Position numbers and translations under genes: made by a program. From positions 1 to 6,239 of the forward strand of contig CAZRFK010000095.1 in NCBI GenBank assembly GCA_964599275.1: a DNA stretch of 6,239 nucleotides, written 5' to 3'. Positions 1 through 5,616 of this stretch are shown here, piece by piece. Within the stretch, counting starts at the first letter, position 1; every line of letters starts with the position of its first letter. The notes below the pieces were generated by a model, which ran no database searches, had not been told where the DNA came from, and worked only from the letters and a program-made list of their open reading frames with translations. Origin of the DNA: PUMD01 sp964599275 (GTDB lineage Bacteria > Bacillota > Sulfobacillia > SLMV01).

Positions 1-1157
1 ATTTCATAGACTTCATTGAATGCGTTAATCATAATATTGCGCAGACGTTCGTTGATGTCTTCTTCCGTCCAGTAGAAACCGTAGTTGTTCTGTACCCACT
101 CGAAGTAAGAAACGGTGACTCCACCGGCGTTTGCCAGGATATCAGGTATAACATTCACGCCCTTTTCCTGGAGAATTGTGTCTGCTTCAGGTGTGGTGGG
201 GCCGTTAGCACCTTCACAGATGACTGTGGCCTTAACATCTGCGGCATTTTCCGAGGTAATTTGGTTTTCTACAGCTGCAGGAATCAGGATATCAACGTCC
301 ATAGTGAGGAGTTCATCATTGCTGATTGATTCGGCACCAGAGTAGTTAGTAATGGTACCAGTATCAGTTGCAATCTGCCACAGCTCTTCTGTTGGTAGGC
401 CTTCAGGATCATGGAGTCCTCCGTAAACATCGCTGACAGCTACGACTGTGGCTCCAGCCTTTTCTGCGAGGATGGCTGCATGACCGCCGACATTACCATA
501 CCCCTGAACAGCAACTGTAGCGCCTTCCATGTCCATGTCCAGACGATCCAACATTTCCAAGGTTGTGACAATGCATCCGCGTGATGTGGCTTTGTTTCGG
601 CCCAGTGCTCCACCGAATTTAATCGGTTTCCCGGTTACTACTCCCAGATCTGCAGGGCTACCGCTGATCTGACAGTATTCATCTACGAACCAGGCCATGA
701 TCTGGGGATTGGTGTTAATATCAGGTGCAGGTATGTCGCTTTCAGGACATATATAGGGAGCAAGTTTGCGGACGAAGCTGCGAGTCAACCGCTGCATTTC
801 ACCATCAGAAAAACCTGTAGGATCAACAATAAGTCCGCCTTTTCCTCCACCGTATGGGACATTAACAACAGCGCACTTGATAGTCATCCAGGTTGCCAGG
901 GCCTTGACCTCATCGGCATTTACATCTTGATGGAACCGGACTCCGCCCTTGTATGGTCCGAGAGCATTATTGTGCTGGCCGCGATAACCGGTGAAAGTTT
1001 TCACCTGACCGTCGTCCATCTTTAAGGGCACAGTTACTTCAATAAATTGCTGAGGCTGTTTGAGAATTTCAAATGCAGCGGGATTCAAGTCCAACTGTTC
1101 ACACGCTTCCTTGATCTGCTTTACCACAATCTTGTGAGGATTCAGTTCTTCACTCAC
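1..1157 (-). CDS. gdhA: Glutamate dehydrogenase (Glu/Leu/Phe/Val dehydrogenase family), 3' end cut by window edge
   Basis: Catalyses reversible oxidative deamination of glutamate to 2-oxoglutarate and ammonia in the cytoplasm. About 385 codons are present. Family members are about 415-420 residues, so roughly 30 C-terminal residues lie beyond the left edge. Visible hallmarks: the substrate-binding block GPYKGGVRFH (about residues 67-76), the catalytic-lysine block PYGGGKGG (K about 106), PAPD with the catalytic Asp (about 146), the Rossmann motif GYGNVGG (about 219-225), and the conserved NAGGVTVSYFEW near the end. The second Rossmann strand ends in VSD; an acidic residue there usually favours NAD over NADP, which is inference. 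I chose the GTG start at 1157 because a near-perfect AAGGAGGT lies 7 bases upstream and the protein then starts MSEELNPHK. It lies downstream of the kor genes, with its own promoter in the gap. Identity is secure; the cofactor is not. Confidence 0.95.
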   Translation of the reverse strand, partial: MSEELNPHKIVVKQIKEACEQLDLNPAAFEILKQPQQFIEVTVPLKMDDGQVKTFTGYRGQHNNALGPYKGGVRFHQDVNADEVKALATWMTIKCAVVNVPYGGGKGGLIVDPTGFSDGEMQRLTRSFVRKLAPYICPESDIPAPDINTNPQIMAWFVDEYCQISGSPADLGVVTGKPIKFGGALGRNKATSRGCIVTTLEMLDRLDMDMEGATVAVQGYGNVGGHAAILAEKAGATVVAVSDVYGGLHDPEGLPTEELWQIATDTGTITNYSGAESISNDELLTMDVDILIPAAVENQITSENAADVKATVICEGANGPTTPEADTILQEKGVNVIPDILANAGGVTVSYFEWVQNNYGFYWTEEDINERLRNIMINAFNEVYE

Positions 1158-1164
1158 TATCTTT

Positions 1165-1172
1165 ACCTCCTT
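1165..1172 (-). promoter_or_regulatory. Ribosome binding site of gdhA
   Basis: On the minus strand this reads AAGGAGGT, almost the full anti-Shine-Dalgarno complement, 7 bases before the GTG at 1157. It fixes the start of a gene that lacks an ATG at this point. Confidence 0.85.
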
Positions 1173-1178
1173 CAGGGT

Positions 1179-1193
1179 TGGGCGTTACGCCCA
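1179..1193 (-). promoter_or_regulatory. Short GC-rich inverted repeat just upstream of the gdhA ribosome binding site
   Basis: The sequence TGGGCG-TTA-CGCCCA is a perfect 6-bp stem with a 3-base spacer. It ends 6 bases from the Shine-Dalgarno sequence and lies inside the predicted leader of the gdhA mRNA. As RNA it could form a small hairpin next to the ribosome site; as DNA it could be a dimeric operator. No T-run follows in the direction of transcription, so it is not an intrinsic terminator. Its function is unknown. Confidence 0.5.
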
Positions 1194-1230
1194 CTATCTG
1201 AGTAGTATGTCATTAGCAACATTCACCGAC

Positions 1231-1259
1231 GTTATAGCACACAGGTCGAACATTGCCAA
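1231..1259 (-). promoter_or_regulatory. Sigma-A-type promoter of gdhA
   Basis: Minus-strand reading gives a -35 box TTGGCA (1254-1259, 5 of 6 to consensus), a 17-base spacer and a -10 box TATAAC (1231-1236, 5 of 6). The -10 is preceded by TGC, an extended -10 element. Transcription should start near 1224, giving a leader of about 67 bases that contains the inverted repeat at 1179-1193. The promoter begins only 14 bases past the korC stop. No terminator is visible between them, so gdhA may also receive read-through from the kor operon. Confidence 0.75.
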
Positions 1260-1273
1260 GACTAGATTGTTAA

Positions 1274-1795
1274 TTATTCAGCCATTTCTAATCCGAGTTT
1301 GAATGCACGTTGATTTATGTCTTCGGTGCCTTCCGGAACGCGGTTGGCTACAGCATTGAGTGCAGCCTCTTCAGAAACGACTTCTGTATAGCCGACCAGT
1401 AGTCCCAGCGCCAGCATATTGGCCACTATGGTGCGCCCCAGCTCTTCTTCAGACTTCTGAGTGATGGGTTTTGCAATGACCGAGCTGTCCTGCGCATCAA
1501 CGTTGGTCGAGTCTACCATTATGGTGCCGTTTTCAGCCAGTTCATCTTTGTATTTGTCATACGCTTCCTGACTCATGCACAAAAGGAAGTCAGCTTCGGT
1601 TACTTTGGGATAATCGACAGGAGAATCCGAGATGATAACCTCGGCACGACTTGCACCTCCACGTGATTCAGGACCGTAGGATTGCGACTGGGTGGCGTAC
1701 AGACCATCAAATGTCACAGCAGCTTCTGCTAGAACTATCCCTGCGAGAATTTGTCCCTGTCCACCTCGTCCGGCCAGGCGAATCTGGGTAGTCAT
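1274..1795 (-). CDS. korC: 2-oxoacid:ferredoxin oxidoreductase, gamma subunit
   Basis: Gamma subunit (173 aa) of a CoA-dependent 2-oxoacid:ferredoxin oxidoreductase, a cytoplasmic enzyme. The POR/KOR gamma fold is shown by the N-terminal glycine loop GRGGQG (residues 9-14) and the block QSYGPESRGG (38-47), which is highly conserved in KorC and VorC and is placed near the CoA and active-site region in solved relatives. Its length is normal for a stand-alone gamma subunit (about 175-190 aa). The ATG start overlaps the korB stop as ATGA, with GGAG four bases before it, so translation is coupled to korB. It is the last gene of the gntR-korDABC cluster. Which 2-oxoacid is used cannot be read from this subunit. 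Confidence 0.9.
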   Translation of the reverse strand: MTTQIRLAGRGGQGQILAGIVLAEAAVTFDGLYATQSQSYGPESRGGASRAEVIISDSPVDYPKVTEADFLLCMSQEAYDKYKDELAENGTIMVDSTNVDAQDSSVIAKPITQKSEEELGRTIVANMLALGLLVGYTEVVSEEAALNAVANRVPEGTEDINQRAFKLGLEMAE

Positions 1796-2619
1796 TGTTC
1801 TCCACCTCGCTCCTGCTCCAACCGTTGGAGTATCTGACGGTAAAGATCGGTATATTCTGGGGTGTCCTCATCTGCGAACTCGCCTATGAGGATTTTGTCT
1901 TCCAGTTCTTCTGCCGACATATCCTTGGCCCGGCTAACCGGGACTGCGCTGTCTCTTTGCCACTTCAACATATCCACTGCAGAGCCGATCTTATTTGTTC
2001 GGCCGAAATAGACTGGGCATTGAGATACCGCTTCAATGAAGGAAAAGCCATTTTTCTGCAGTCCGCTGGTGATGTGATTGATAAGAGGATTTATGTGGTA
2101 GACTGTACCTCGTGCCACATATGAAGCACCAGCTGCTGTCACCAGATTGCAAAGATCAAACTCCGGATCAATATTGCCGTATGGAGCAGTACTGGCCTGA
2201 CTCTCAGTTGGGGTCAGAGGGGAATACTGTCCCCCGGTCATACCATAAATGCTGTTGTTGAAGCATACCGTTGTTATATTGATATTTCGTCGGGCGGCAT
2301 GAATGAGGTGGTTTCCTCCAATTGCTGCGGCATCCCCATCTCCGGTCAGCACCAGCAGATTAAGTTCAGGGTTTGCCATTTTGATTCCGGTGGCGAAAGC
2401 CAGCGCCCGCCCATGGGTTGTATGAAGCGTATTGAAATCCAGATATCCGGGGGCTCGTCCCGAACAGCCTATTCCGGACACAACAACCGTTTTATCCTGA
2501 TCCCAGCCTGCTCTTCCAATCGCCCGAACGACTGCTCCGGTAATAGCACCGTGTCCACAACCAGGACACCATATGTGCGGCAAAGTCCAGCTTCTGAAAT
2601 ATCGGTCTCTTACATCCAT
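1792..2619 (-). CDS. korB: 2-oxoacid:ferredoxin oxidoreductase, beta subunit (thiamine-diphosphate-binding)
   Basis: Catalytic subunit (275 aa with the chosen start) that binds thiamine diphosphate, Mg and one [4Fe-4S] cluster. The N-terminal CPGCGH (C18, C21), a third Cys in GIGCSGR (C52) and a fourth in QCPVYFGR (C201) match the usual four cluster ligands. GDGDAAAIGGNH (about 93-104) with NNSIYGMTGGQ (about 121-131) is the ThDP/Mg motif. A longer reading frame begins at 2646. I prefer the ATG at 2619 because GGGAGG lies 9 bases before it and it falls one base after the korA stop, giving the N-terminus MDVRDRYFRSW. The extra nine residues of the longer form would overlap korA. The motif set fits 2-oxoglutarate enzymes best, but branched-chain 2-oxoacid (Vor) enzymes are close relatives and are not excluded. 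Confidence 0.92.
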   Translation of the reverse strand: MDVRDRYFRSWTLPHIWCPGCGHGAITGAVVRAIGRAGWDQDKTVVVSGIGCSGRAPGYLDFNTLHTTHGRALAFATGIKMANPELNLLVLTGDGDAAAIGGNHLIHAARRNINITTVCFNNSIYGMTGGQYSPLTPTESQASTAPYGNIDPEFDLCNLVTAAGASYVARGTVYHINPLINHITSGLQKNGFSFIEAVSQCPVYFGRTNKIGSAVDMLKWQRDSAVPVSRAKDMSAEELEDKILIGEFADEDTPEYTDLYRQILQRLEQERGGEQ

Positions 2620-2620
2620 A

Positions 2621-3757
2621 TCAATATACCTCCCGAATTTTGTCATATATCTCAGAAGGCTTGAAAAGCTCTCCGTCCGTTCGATTAAGACCGATCACCG
2701 AAGCCGAACCGCCCATTACACGCTCTACTTCCAGTTTGATCTGTCCGAGGTTCATTTCTGGAACCAGCACAACGTCAGCGGTGTCTGCAAGCTTTCTCAT
2801 CTCATCTTCGGGAAACGGCCACAAGGTAACAGCGCGCAGCTGGCCTACCTTCAGTCCTTCGCGGCGGGCCTGTCTTACTGCACTGCTTGCTGCTCTGGAT
2901 GGAGAACCGTGGGAAAATACGACCACACGGGCATCTTCAGTGTCGGTATGTTCGACCCATTTATATACCTCAGGGTAACGTTCCAGTTTGCCCATCAGTC
3001 TTCTCATCAAATCGTCGGCGACCTCAGGATCCAGATTTGGAAATCCGGTCTCATCGTGAAACAGACCGGTGACGTGAAAGCGGTACCCTTCACCGAAATT
3101 AGCCATTGGTGGTATACCAGAACCGTCATCGTCATAAGGTTGATATTCTGAGGGCTCAACCGTCGGTCGTTTTCGCTCCTCCAACACTAGGTCCTCAGCA
3201 GCGGTAACTTCCACTCCCTCCCGCATGTGCCCGATTACTTCATCAAGCAGTATTACTACGGGAACGCGGAGTTTTTCTGACATATTGAACGCCCGTACAG
3301 CAGCCCTGTAAGACTCGTCAACTGAGGCCGGTGACAAAACTATTACCGGGTGATCCCCGTGTGTTCCCCATTTGGCCTGCATTACATCACCCTGCGCTGG
3401 AGATGTAGGCATGCCCGTGCTGGGTCCCATTCTCTGCACATTGACTAGTACCAACGGTATTTCGGCCAGACAGGCAAAACCGAAGTTTTCCTGTTTGAGT
3501 GAAAATCCAGGACCAGAAGTTGCGGTCATAGATTTTTTCCCCGCAAGTGAGCCGCCGATAACAGCTGCCATACTGGCAATTTCGTCTTCCATTTGAATAA
3601 AACTTCCGCCAACTTCGGGAAGTTTTTCAGCGAGATGTTCAGCTATCTCACTGGAGGGGGTTATTGGATATCCGGCAAAAAATCGGCACCCGGCCGCGAG
3701 AGCACCTTCTGCCACCGCCTCATTTCCCTGCATGAGTTTCATTTTACCTTCACTCAT
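2621..3757 (-). CDS. korA: 2-oxoacid:ferredoxin oxidoreductase, alpha subunit
   Basis: Alpha subunit (378 aa), which supplies the pyrimidine-binding half of the thiamine site and the C-terminal domain. Visible features: MQGNEAVAEGALAAG at the start, YPITP (30-34), MEDEIASM (56-63) with the acidic residues expected near the ThDP aminopyrimidine, TSGPG (80-84), and GPSTGMPTSPAQGD followed by WGTHGDHP, typical of KorA. A transketolase-C-like domain starts near residue 255 (RVVVFSHGS) and runs to VPEMNLGQ and the C-terminus. The frame can start at GTG 3766, ATG 3760 or ATG 3757. I chose 3757, where ATGAGTGA overlaps the korD stop and GAGGG sits 8 bases upstream. The next gene, korB, begins one base after its stop. 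Substrate assignment to 2-oxoglutarate rests on family resemblance and the neighbouring gdhA. Confidence 0.92.
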   Translation of the reverse strand: MSEGKMKLMQGNEAVAEGALAAGCRFFAGYPITPSSEIAEHLAEKLPEVGGSFIQMEDEIASMAAVIGGSLAGKKSMTATSGPGFSLKQENFGFACLAEIPLVLVNVQRMGPSTGMPTSPAQGDVMQAKWGTHGDHPVIVLSPASVDESYRAAVRAFNMSEKLRVPVVILLDEVIGHMREGVEVTAAEDLVLEERKRPTVEPSEYQPYDDDGSGIPPMANFGEGYRFHVTGLFHDETGFPNLDPEVADDLMRRLMGKLERYPEVYKWVEHTDTEDARVVVFSHGSPSRAASSAVRQARREGLKVGQLRAVTLWPFPEDEMRKLADTADVVLVPEMNLGQIKLEVERVMGGSASVIGLNRTDGELFKPSEIYDKIREVY

Positions 3758-3968
3758 CATCTTCACCCTCGACCACTACTGCAAAGTCCGGGCAACGGAG
3801 CTCGCATAACCCACATTCTATGCACGCCCTCAGATCTTCAATTGTAGGAATTCCATCTTTTTTGGTTCCGAAAACATCGCGGGGGCAAAACTCCACACAA
3901 ATTCCGCAGGCTTTGCACCAATCCTCATTAATGGTTATTTTTACTGTTTTCTCTGTCTGCTCAGACAC
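3750..3968 (-). CDS. korD: 2-oxoacid:ferredoxin oxidoreductase, delta (ferredoxin-like) subunit with two [4Fe-4S] clusters
   Basis: A 72-aa electron-transfer subunit that passes electrons from the catalytic beta subunit to soluble ferredoxin. Two textbook CxxCxxCxxxCP motifs are present (C18-C21-C24-C28 and C49-C52-C55-C59), separated by a short linker, as in bacterial 2[4Fe-4S] ferredoxins. The C-terminus is acidic (EGEDDE). A longer in-frame reading from 4058 exists, but its extra 30 residues lie inside the end of the gntR gene. The GTG at 3968 has GAGGAG seven bases upstream, so I take that as the start. The stop overlaps the korA start. The gene begins 4 bases after the gntR stop, so the two must share a transcript unless there is an internal promoter I cannot see. 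Confidence 0.93.
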   Translation of the reverse strand: MSEQTEKTVKITINEDWCKACGICVEFCPRDVFGTKKDGIPTIEDLRACIECGLCELRCPDFAVVVEGEDDE

Positions 3969-3972
3969 TGTG

Positions 3973-4974
3973 TCACTCCTCTCGACTATCGCTCTTTGAT
4001 AAAACGAGATGCTGTAGAGTGTTGACTGAACCTGCATCGGGTTTGTAAATGAATTCAATTATTTCCTGTTGTTGGGCAGTGTACTGCTCAACTTCCTGAC
4101 GTCTACCGGGTGACACCACCACAGTTTCGACTGACTCAACCAGTTTTTGCACAGCTGATGGTTCAGGCGAGGTCTCAACCTGTATTTGCAGATAGTCAAG
4201 TCCGGACTGAGCCAGTGATTTGAGAACTCGCTCTGCAAAGTTCTGTGAGGAACACAGCAAACCAATCTCCTCGTTTTTGGGAAGCTGTGCTATCCGCACC
4301 ATGGTTTCCATCTCTGGATCAAGAGCAATCCCAACCACTTCAACCTCATCACCTAATAGCCCCCGAACCTGCTCCAGATGAAAGAAAGTAGTCACCACCA
4401 GATCCATCAACTGCAGTCTGGTCAATGTGCGTTGTGAACAGCACTTTTCAGTTAACTCAGACAGGAGGATAGGAACTACCTGCACCCCTGCACCCAGCTG
4501 CAGTGACTTGCTGAAGTAGTCAAGTTGTTCCCGGTTGCACTCTATGAAACCGACAGACACCTGGGATAAAATGGAGCGTCTGACCTGTATTCGACGCTGC
4601 AGGGTTGTTTCCACCGTCGCAAGGTCGAATCCTACATTCAGAACCCGTTGTAAGAAATTATCAGTCATCAGTTCGAGGTGCTCCTGCGAAGGGGTCTGAC
4701 CGGGAGCGTCGGTTTTCTTTTGTGAGCTGCCAGGGACCTTCTTAACAAAAGTACCGCGCCCCTGTTGAGATTCAACAAGGCCACGGTCAGCAAGGTCTTT
4801 ATAAGCCAGGCTGATGGTGTTACGGCTCACATCCAACACCTGGGCCAGCTCGCGCTCTGTAGGCAGTTTAAATCCGGGATGCCACAGGCCAGATTCAATG
4901 AAACTGGCAATCTGGTCACGCAGCTGAAGATAAAGGGGAATACCGTTGTCGCGGTTAATATTTAGCGACTGCAT
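3973..4974 (-). CDS. GntR-family transcriptional regulator with a long non-UTRA C-terminal domain
   Basis: A 333-aa cytoplasmic DNA-binding regulator. Residues about 8-77 form a GntR winged helix-turn-helix: IPLYLQLRDQIASFI, then LPTERELAQVLDVSRNTI as the recognition region, then LVESQQGRGTFV as the wing. The remaining 250 residues are neither a UTRA domain (about 140 aa) nor a MocR aminotransferase, since no PLP-lysine motif is seen. Alternating strands and helices (VSVGFIECN, VQVVPILLSEL, VEVVGIALDP, EEIGLLCSS, VETVVVSPG) suggest a two-lobed periplasmic-binding-protein-like sensor; that is inference from pattern only. I chose the ATG at 4974 because AGAGGGG lies 5 bases upstream. A longer frame with a TTG at 5013 lacks a ribosome site. 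It is co-transcribed with korDABC and probably controls it and itself. The ligand is unknown; 2-oxoglutarate, another 2-oxoacid or an acyl-CoA are guesses. Confidence 0.85.
   Translation of the reverse strand: MQSLNINRDNGIPLYLQLRDQIASFIESGLWHPGFKLPTERELAQVLDVSRNTISLAYKDLADRGLVESQQGRGTFVKKVPGSSQKKTDAPGQTPSQEHLELMTDNFLQRVLNVGFDLATVETTLQRRIQVRRSILSQVSVGFIECNREQLDYFSKSLQLGAGVQVVPILLSELTEKCCSQRTLTRLQLMDLVVTTFFHLEQVRGLLGDEVEVVGIALDPEMETMVRIAQLPKNEEIGLLCSSQNFAERVLKSLAQSGLDYLQIQVETSPEPSAVQKLVESVETVVVSPGRRQEVEQYTAQQQEIIEFIYKPDAGSVNTLQHLVLSKSDSREE
3976..3981 (-). promoter_or_regulatory. Ribosome binding site of korD, abutting the gntR stop codon
   Basis: GAGGAG on the minus strand is formed by the last two codons of gntR and directly abuts its TGA (3973-3975), 7 bases before the korD GTG. 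It decides the korD start. Ribosomes finishing gntR would sit on the korD initiation site, the arrangement expected for translational coupling. Confidence 0.75.
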
Positions 4975-4988
4975 CGCAGCCCCTCTCA

Positions 4989-5080
4989 TGGTACGGTCAA
5001 CTAGAAAAGCCAATATTGGTACAATGCCTGTTCTAAAATGGTCTTAGCCAACTCCGTTTGCAAGTGCAGATCATGTACCA
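4989..5080. promoter_or_regulatory. Cluster of three GTACCA motifs in the gntR leader, candidate regulator binding sites
   Basis: GTACCA (or its complement TGGTAC) occurs at 4989-4994, 5017-5022 and 5075-5080. The middle copy overlaps the perfect 10-bp palindrome CCAATATTGG at 5010-5019. The first copy lies just upstream of the gntR ribosome site. All three lie downstream of the better predicted promoter, where a bound repressor could block elongation. A fourth copy lies in the yajC promoter region at 5579-5584. Many GntR proteins bind palindromes with a GT-AC core, and autoregulation is common in the family. Assigning these sites to the adjacent regulator is inference. Confidence 0.4.
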
Positions 5081-5133
5081 GATAAACATCAATGCCTATT
5101 ATATGTTCCACAATTGGCTCGCTTAGCAGGTCC

Positions 5134-5162
5134 ATTATAAACTGCATTGGATGTCAGGTAAA
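5134..5162 (-). promoter_or_regulatory. Predicted promoter of the gntR-korDABC operon
   Basis: Minus strand: -35 box TTTACC (5157-5162, 4 of 6), a spacer of exactly 17 bases and -10 box TATAAT (5134-5139, perfect). The start site would be near 5127, giving a leader of about 150 bases before the gntR ATG. A second perfect TATAAT (5098-5103) lies nearer the gene but has no recognisable -35 box, so I rank it lower. No terminator is visible between the yajC stop at 5193 and this promoter. Confidence 0.55.
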
Positions 5163-5192
5163 GGAGTATAATGGAACAAAATCTACTTGTAG

Positions 5193-5486
5193 TCAGTTCT
5201 GTTCAGCCTCGTATTCAGATTGAAGGCCTGCTACCGCATTTTTGTTCATCGTCAGTAGAATGTCGTCAGCTACTTCCAGCGTTACTTCTTCTTCCCGTAA
5301 GGCCCTGATGGTTCCGTGGATACCGCCTATGGTAACCACTTCATCTCCAGTGCTCAGTTGATCCAGCATTTCCTGACGTTCCCGGTCCCGCTGCTGCTGA
5401 GGCCGAATCATCATAAAATAGATAAGACCTAGAATCACCAGCCAGGGAAGAAATCCCAGGATTGGATTAGTTGTGGCAAAAATCAT
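5193..5486 (-). CDS. yajC: Preprotein translocase subunit YajC
   Basis: A 97-aa inner-membrane protein of the SecDF-YajC complex, which assists SecYEG-dependent protein export. There is one N-terminal membrane segment (about residues 7-26, NPILGFLPWLVILGLIYFMM), followed by the signature IRPQQQR and a small cytoplasmic beta domain with GDEVVTIGGIHGTI (about 48-61). Length and layout are normal. The frame can be extended to 5513, but the ATG at 5486 follows AAAGGAGG with a 10-base spacing, and the extra upstream residues would be the ribosome site itself, so I chose 5486. The gene usually sits between tgt and secD; here it lies between a MoaD-like gene and gntR. It has a 128-base gap upstream and 218 bases downstream, so it may be transcribed alone or with the MoaD-like gene. 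Confidence 0.93.
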   Translation of the reverse strand: MIFATTNPILGFLPWLVILGLIYFMMIRPQQQRDRERQEMLDQLSTGDEVVTIGGIHGTIRALREEEVTLEVADDILLTMNKNAVAGLQSEYEAEQN

Positions 5487-5575
5487 TACACGTAAACCTC
5501 CTTTGAACTCCATATCAATGGATGAAATCCGCTATGGACACAGTAACATTTCTATTCACATTTATATTCACTAAC

Positions 5576-5584
5576 ATTGTACCA
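5576..5584 (-). promoter_or_regulatory. Possible extended -10 promoter of yajC
   Basis: Minus strand reads TGG-TACAAT, an extended -10 element (TGn plus a 5-of-6 -10 box), 90 bases before the yajC ATG. No -35 box stands out at 16-18 bases, which is acceptable for an extended -10 promoter. A GTACCA motif (5579-5584) is embedded in it, so a protein bound there would cover the promoter. A second -10-like TATAAA lies about 20 bases downstream. The call is weak. Confidence 0.35.
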
Positions 5585-5600
5585 CAAAGATACCCCTGAC

Positions 5601-5616
5601 TTACGATCTTACGATC
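5601..5616. repeat. Perfect 8-bp tandem duplication TTACGATC x2 at the end of the MoaD-like gene
   Basis: TTACGATC occurs twice head to tail (5601-5608 and 5609-5616). One copy covers two bases of the stop codon of the MoaD-like gene (5615-5617). Two copies only. It could be a replication slippage product or a footprint-type duplication. No function is implied. Confidence 0.7.

Noticed and set aside
115..345. Plus-strand frame of 76 codons within the gdhA region
   Set aside because: It lies opposite strongly conserved glutamate dehydrogenase sequence and shows no features of its own.
1179..1193. Inverted repeat considered as a terminator for the kor operon
   Set aside because: The stem is only 6 bp and no T-run follows in the minus-strand direction; it lies downstream of the gdhA promoter, so it would terminate gdhA itself.
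2573..3151. Plus-strand frame of 192 codons opposite korA
   Set aside because: It is the complement of a fully supported gene, has no family motifs and carries no ribosome binding site; it is a shadow frame.
5171..5308. Plus-strand 45-codon frame starting with AAGGAG-TATA-ATG, overlapping the 3' end of yajC antisense
   Set aside because: The ribosome-site spacing looks attractive, but two thirds of the frame is the complement of yajC, the protein is low complexity (leucine/proline-rich at the end), and no convincing promoter precedes it. Most likely chance.
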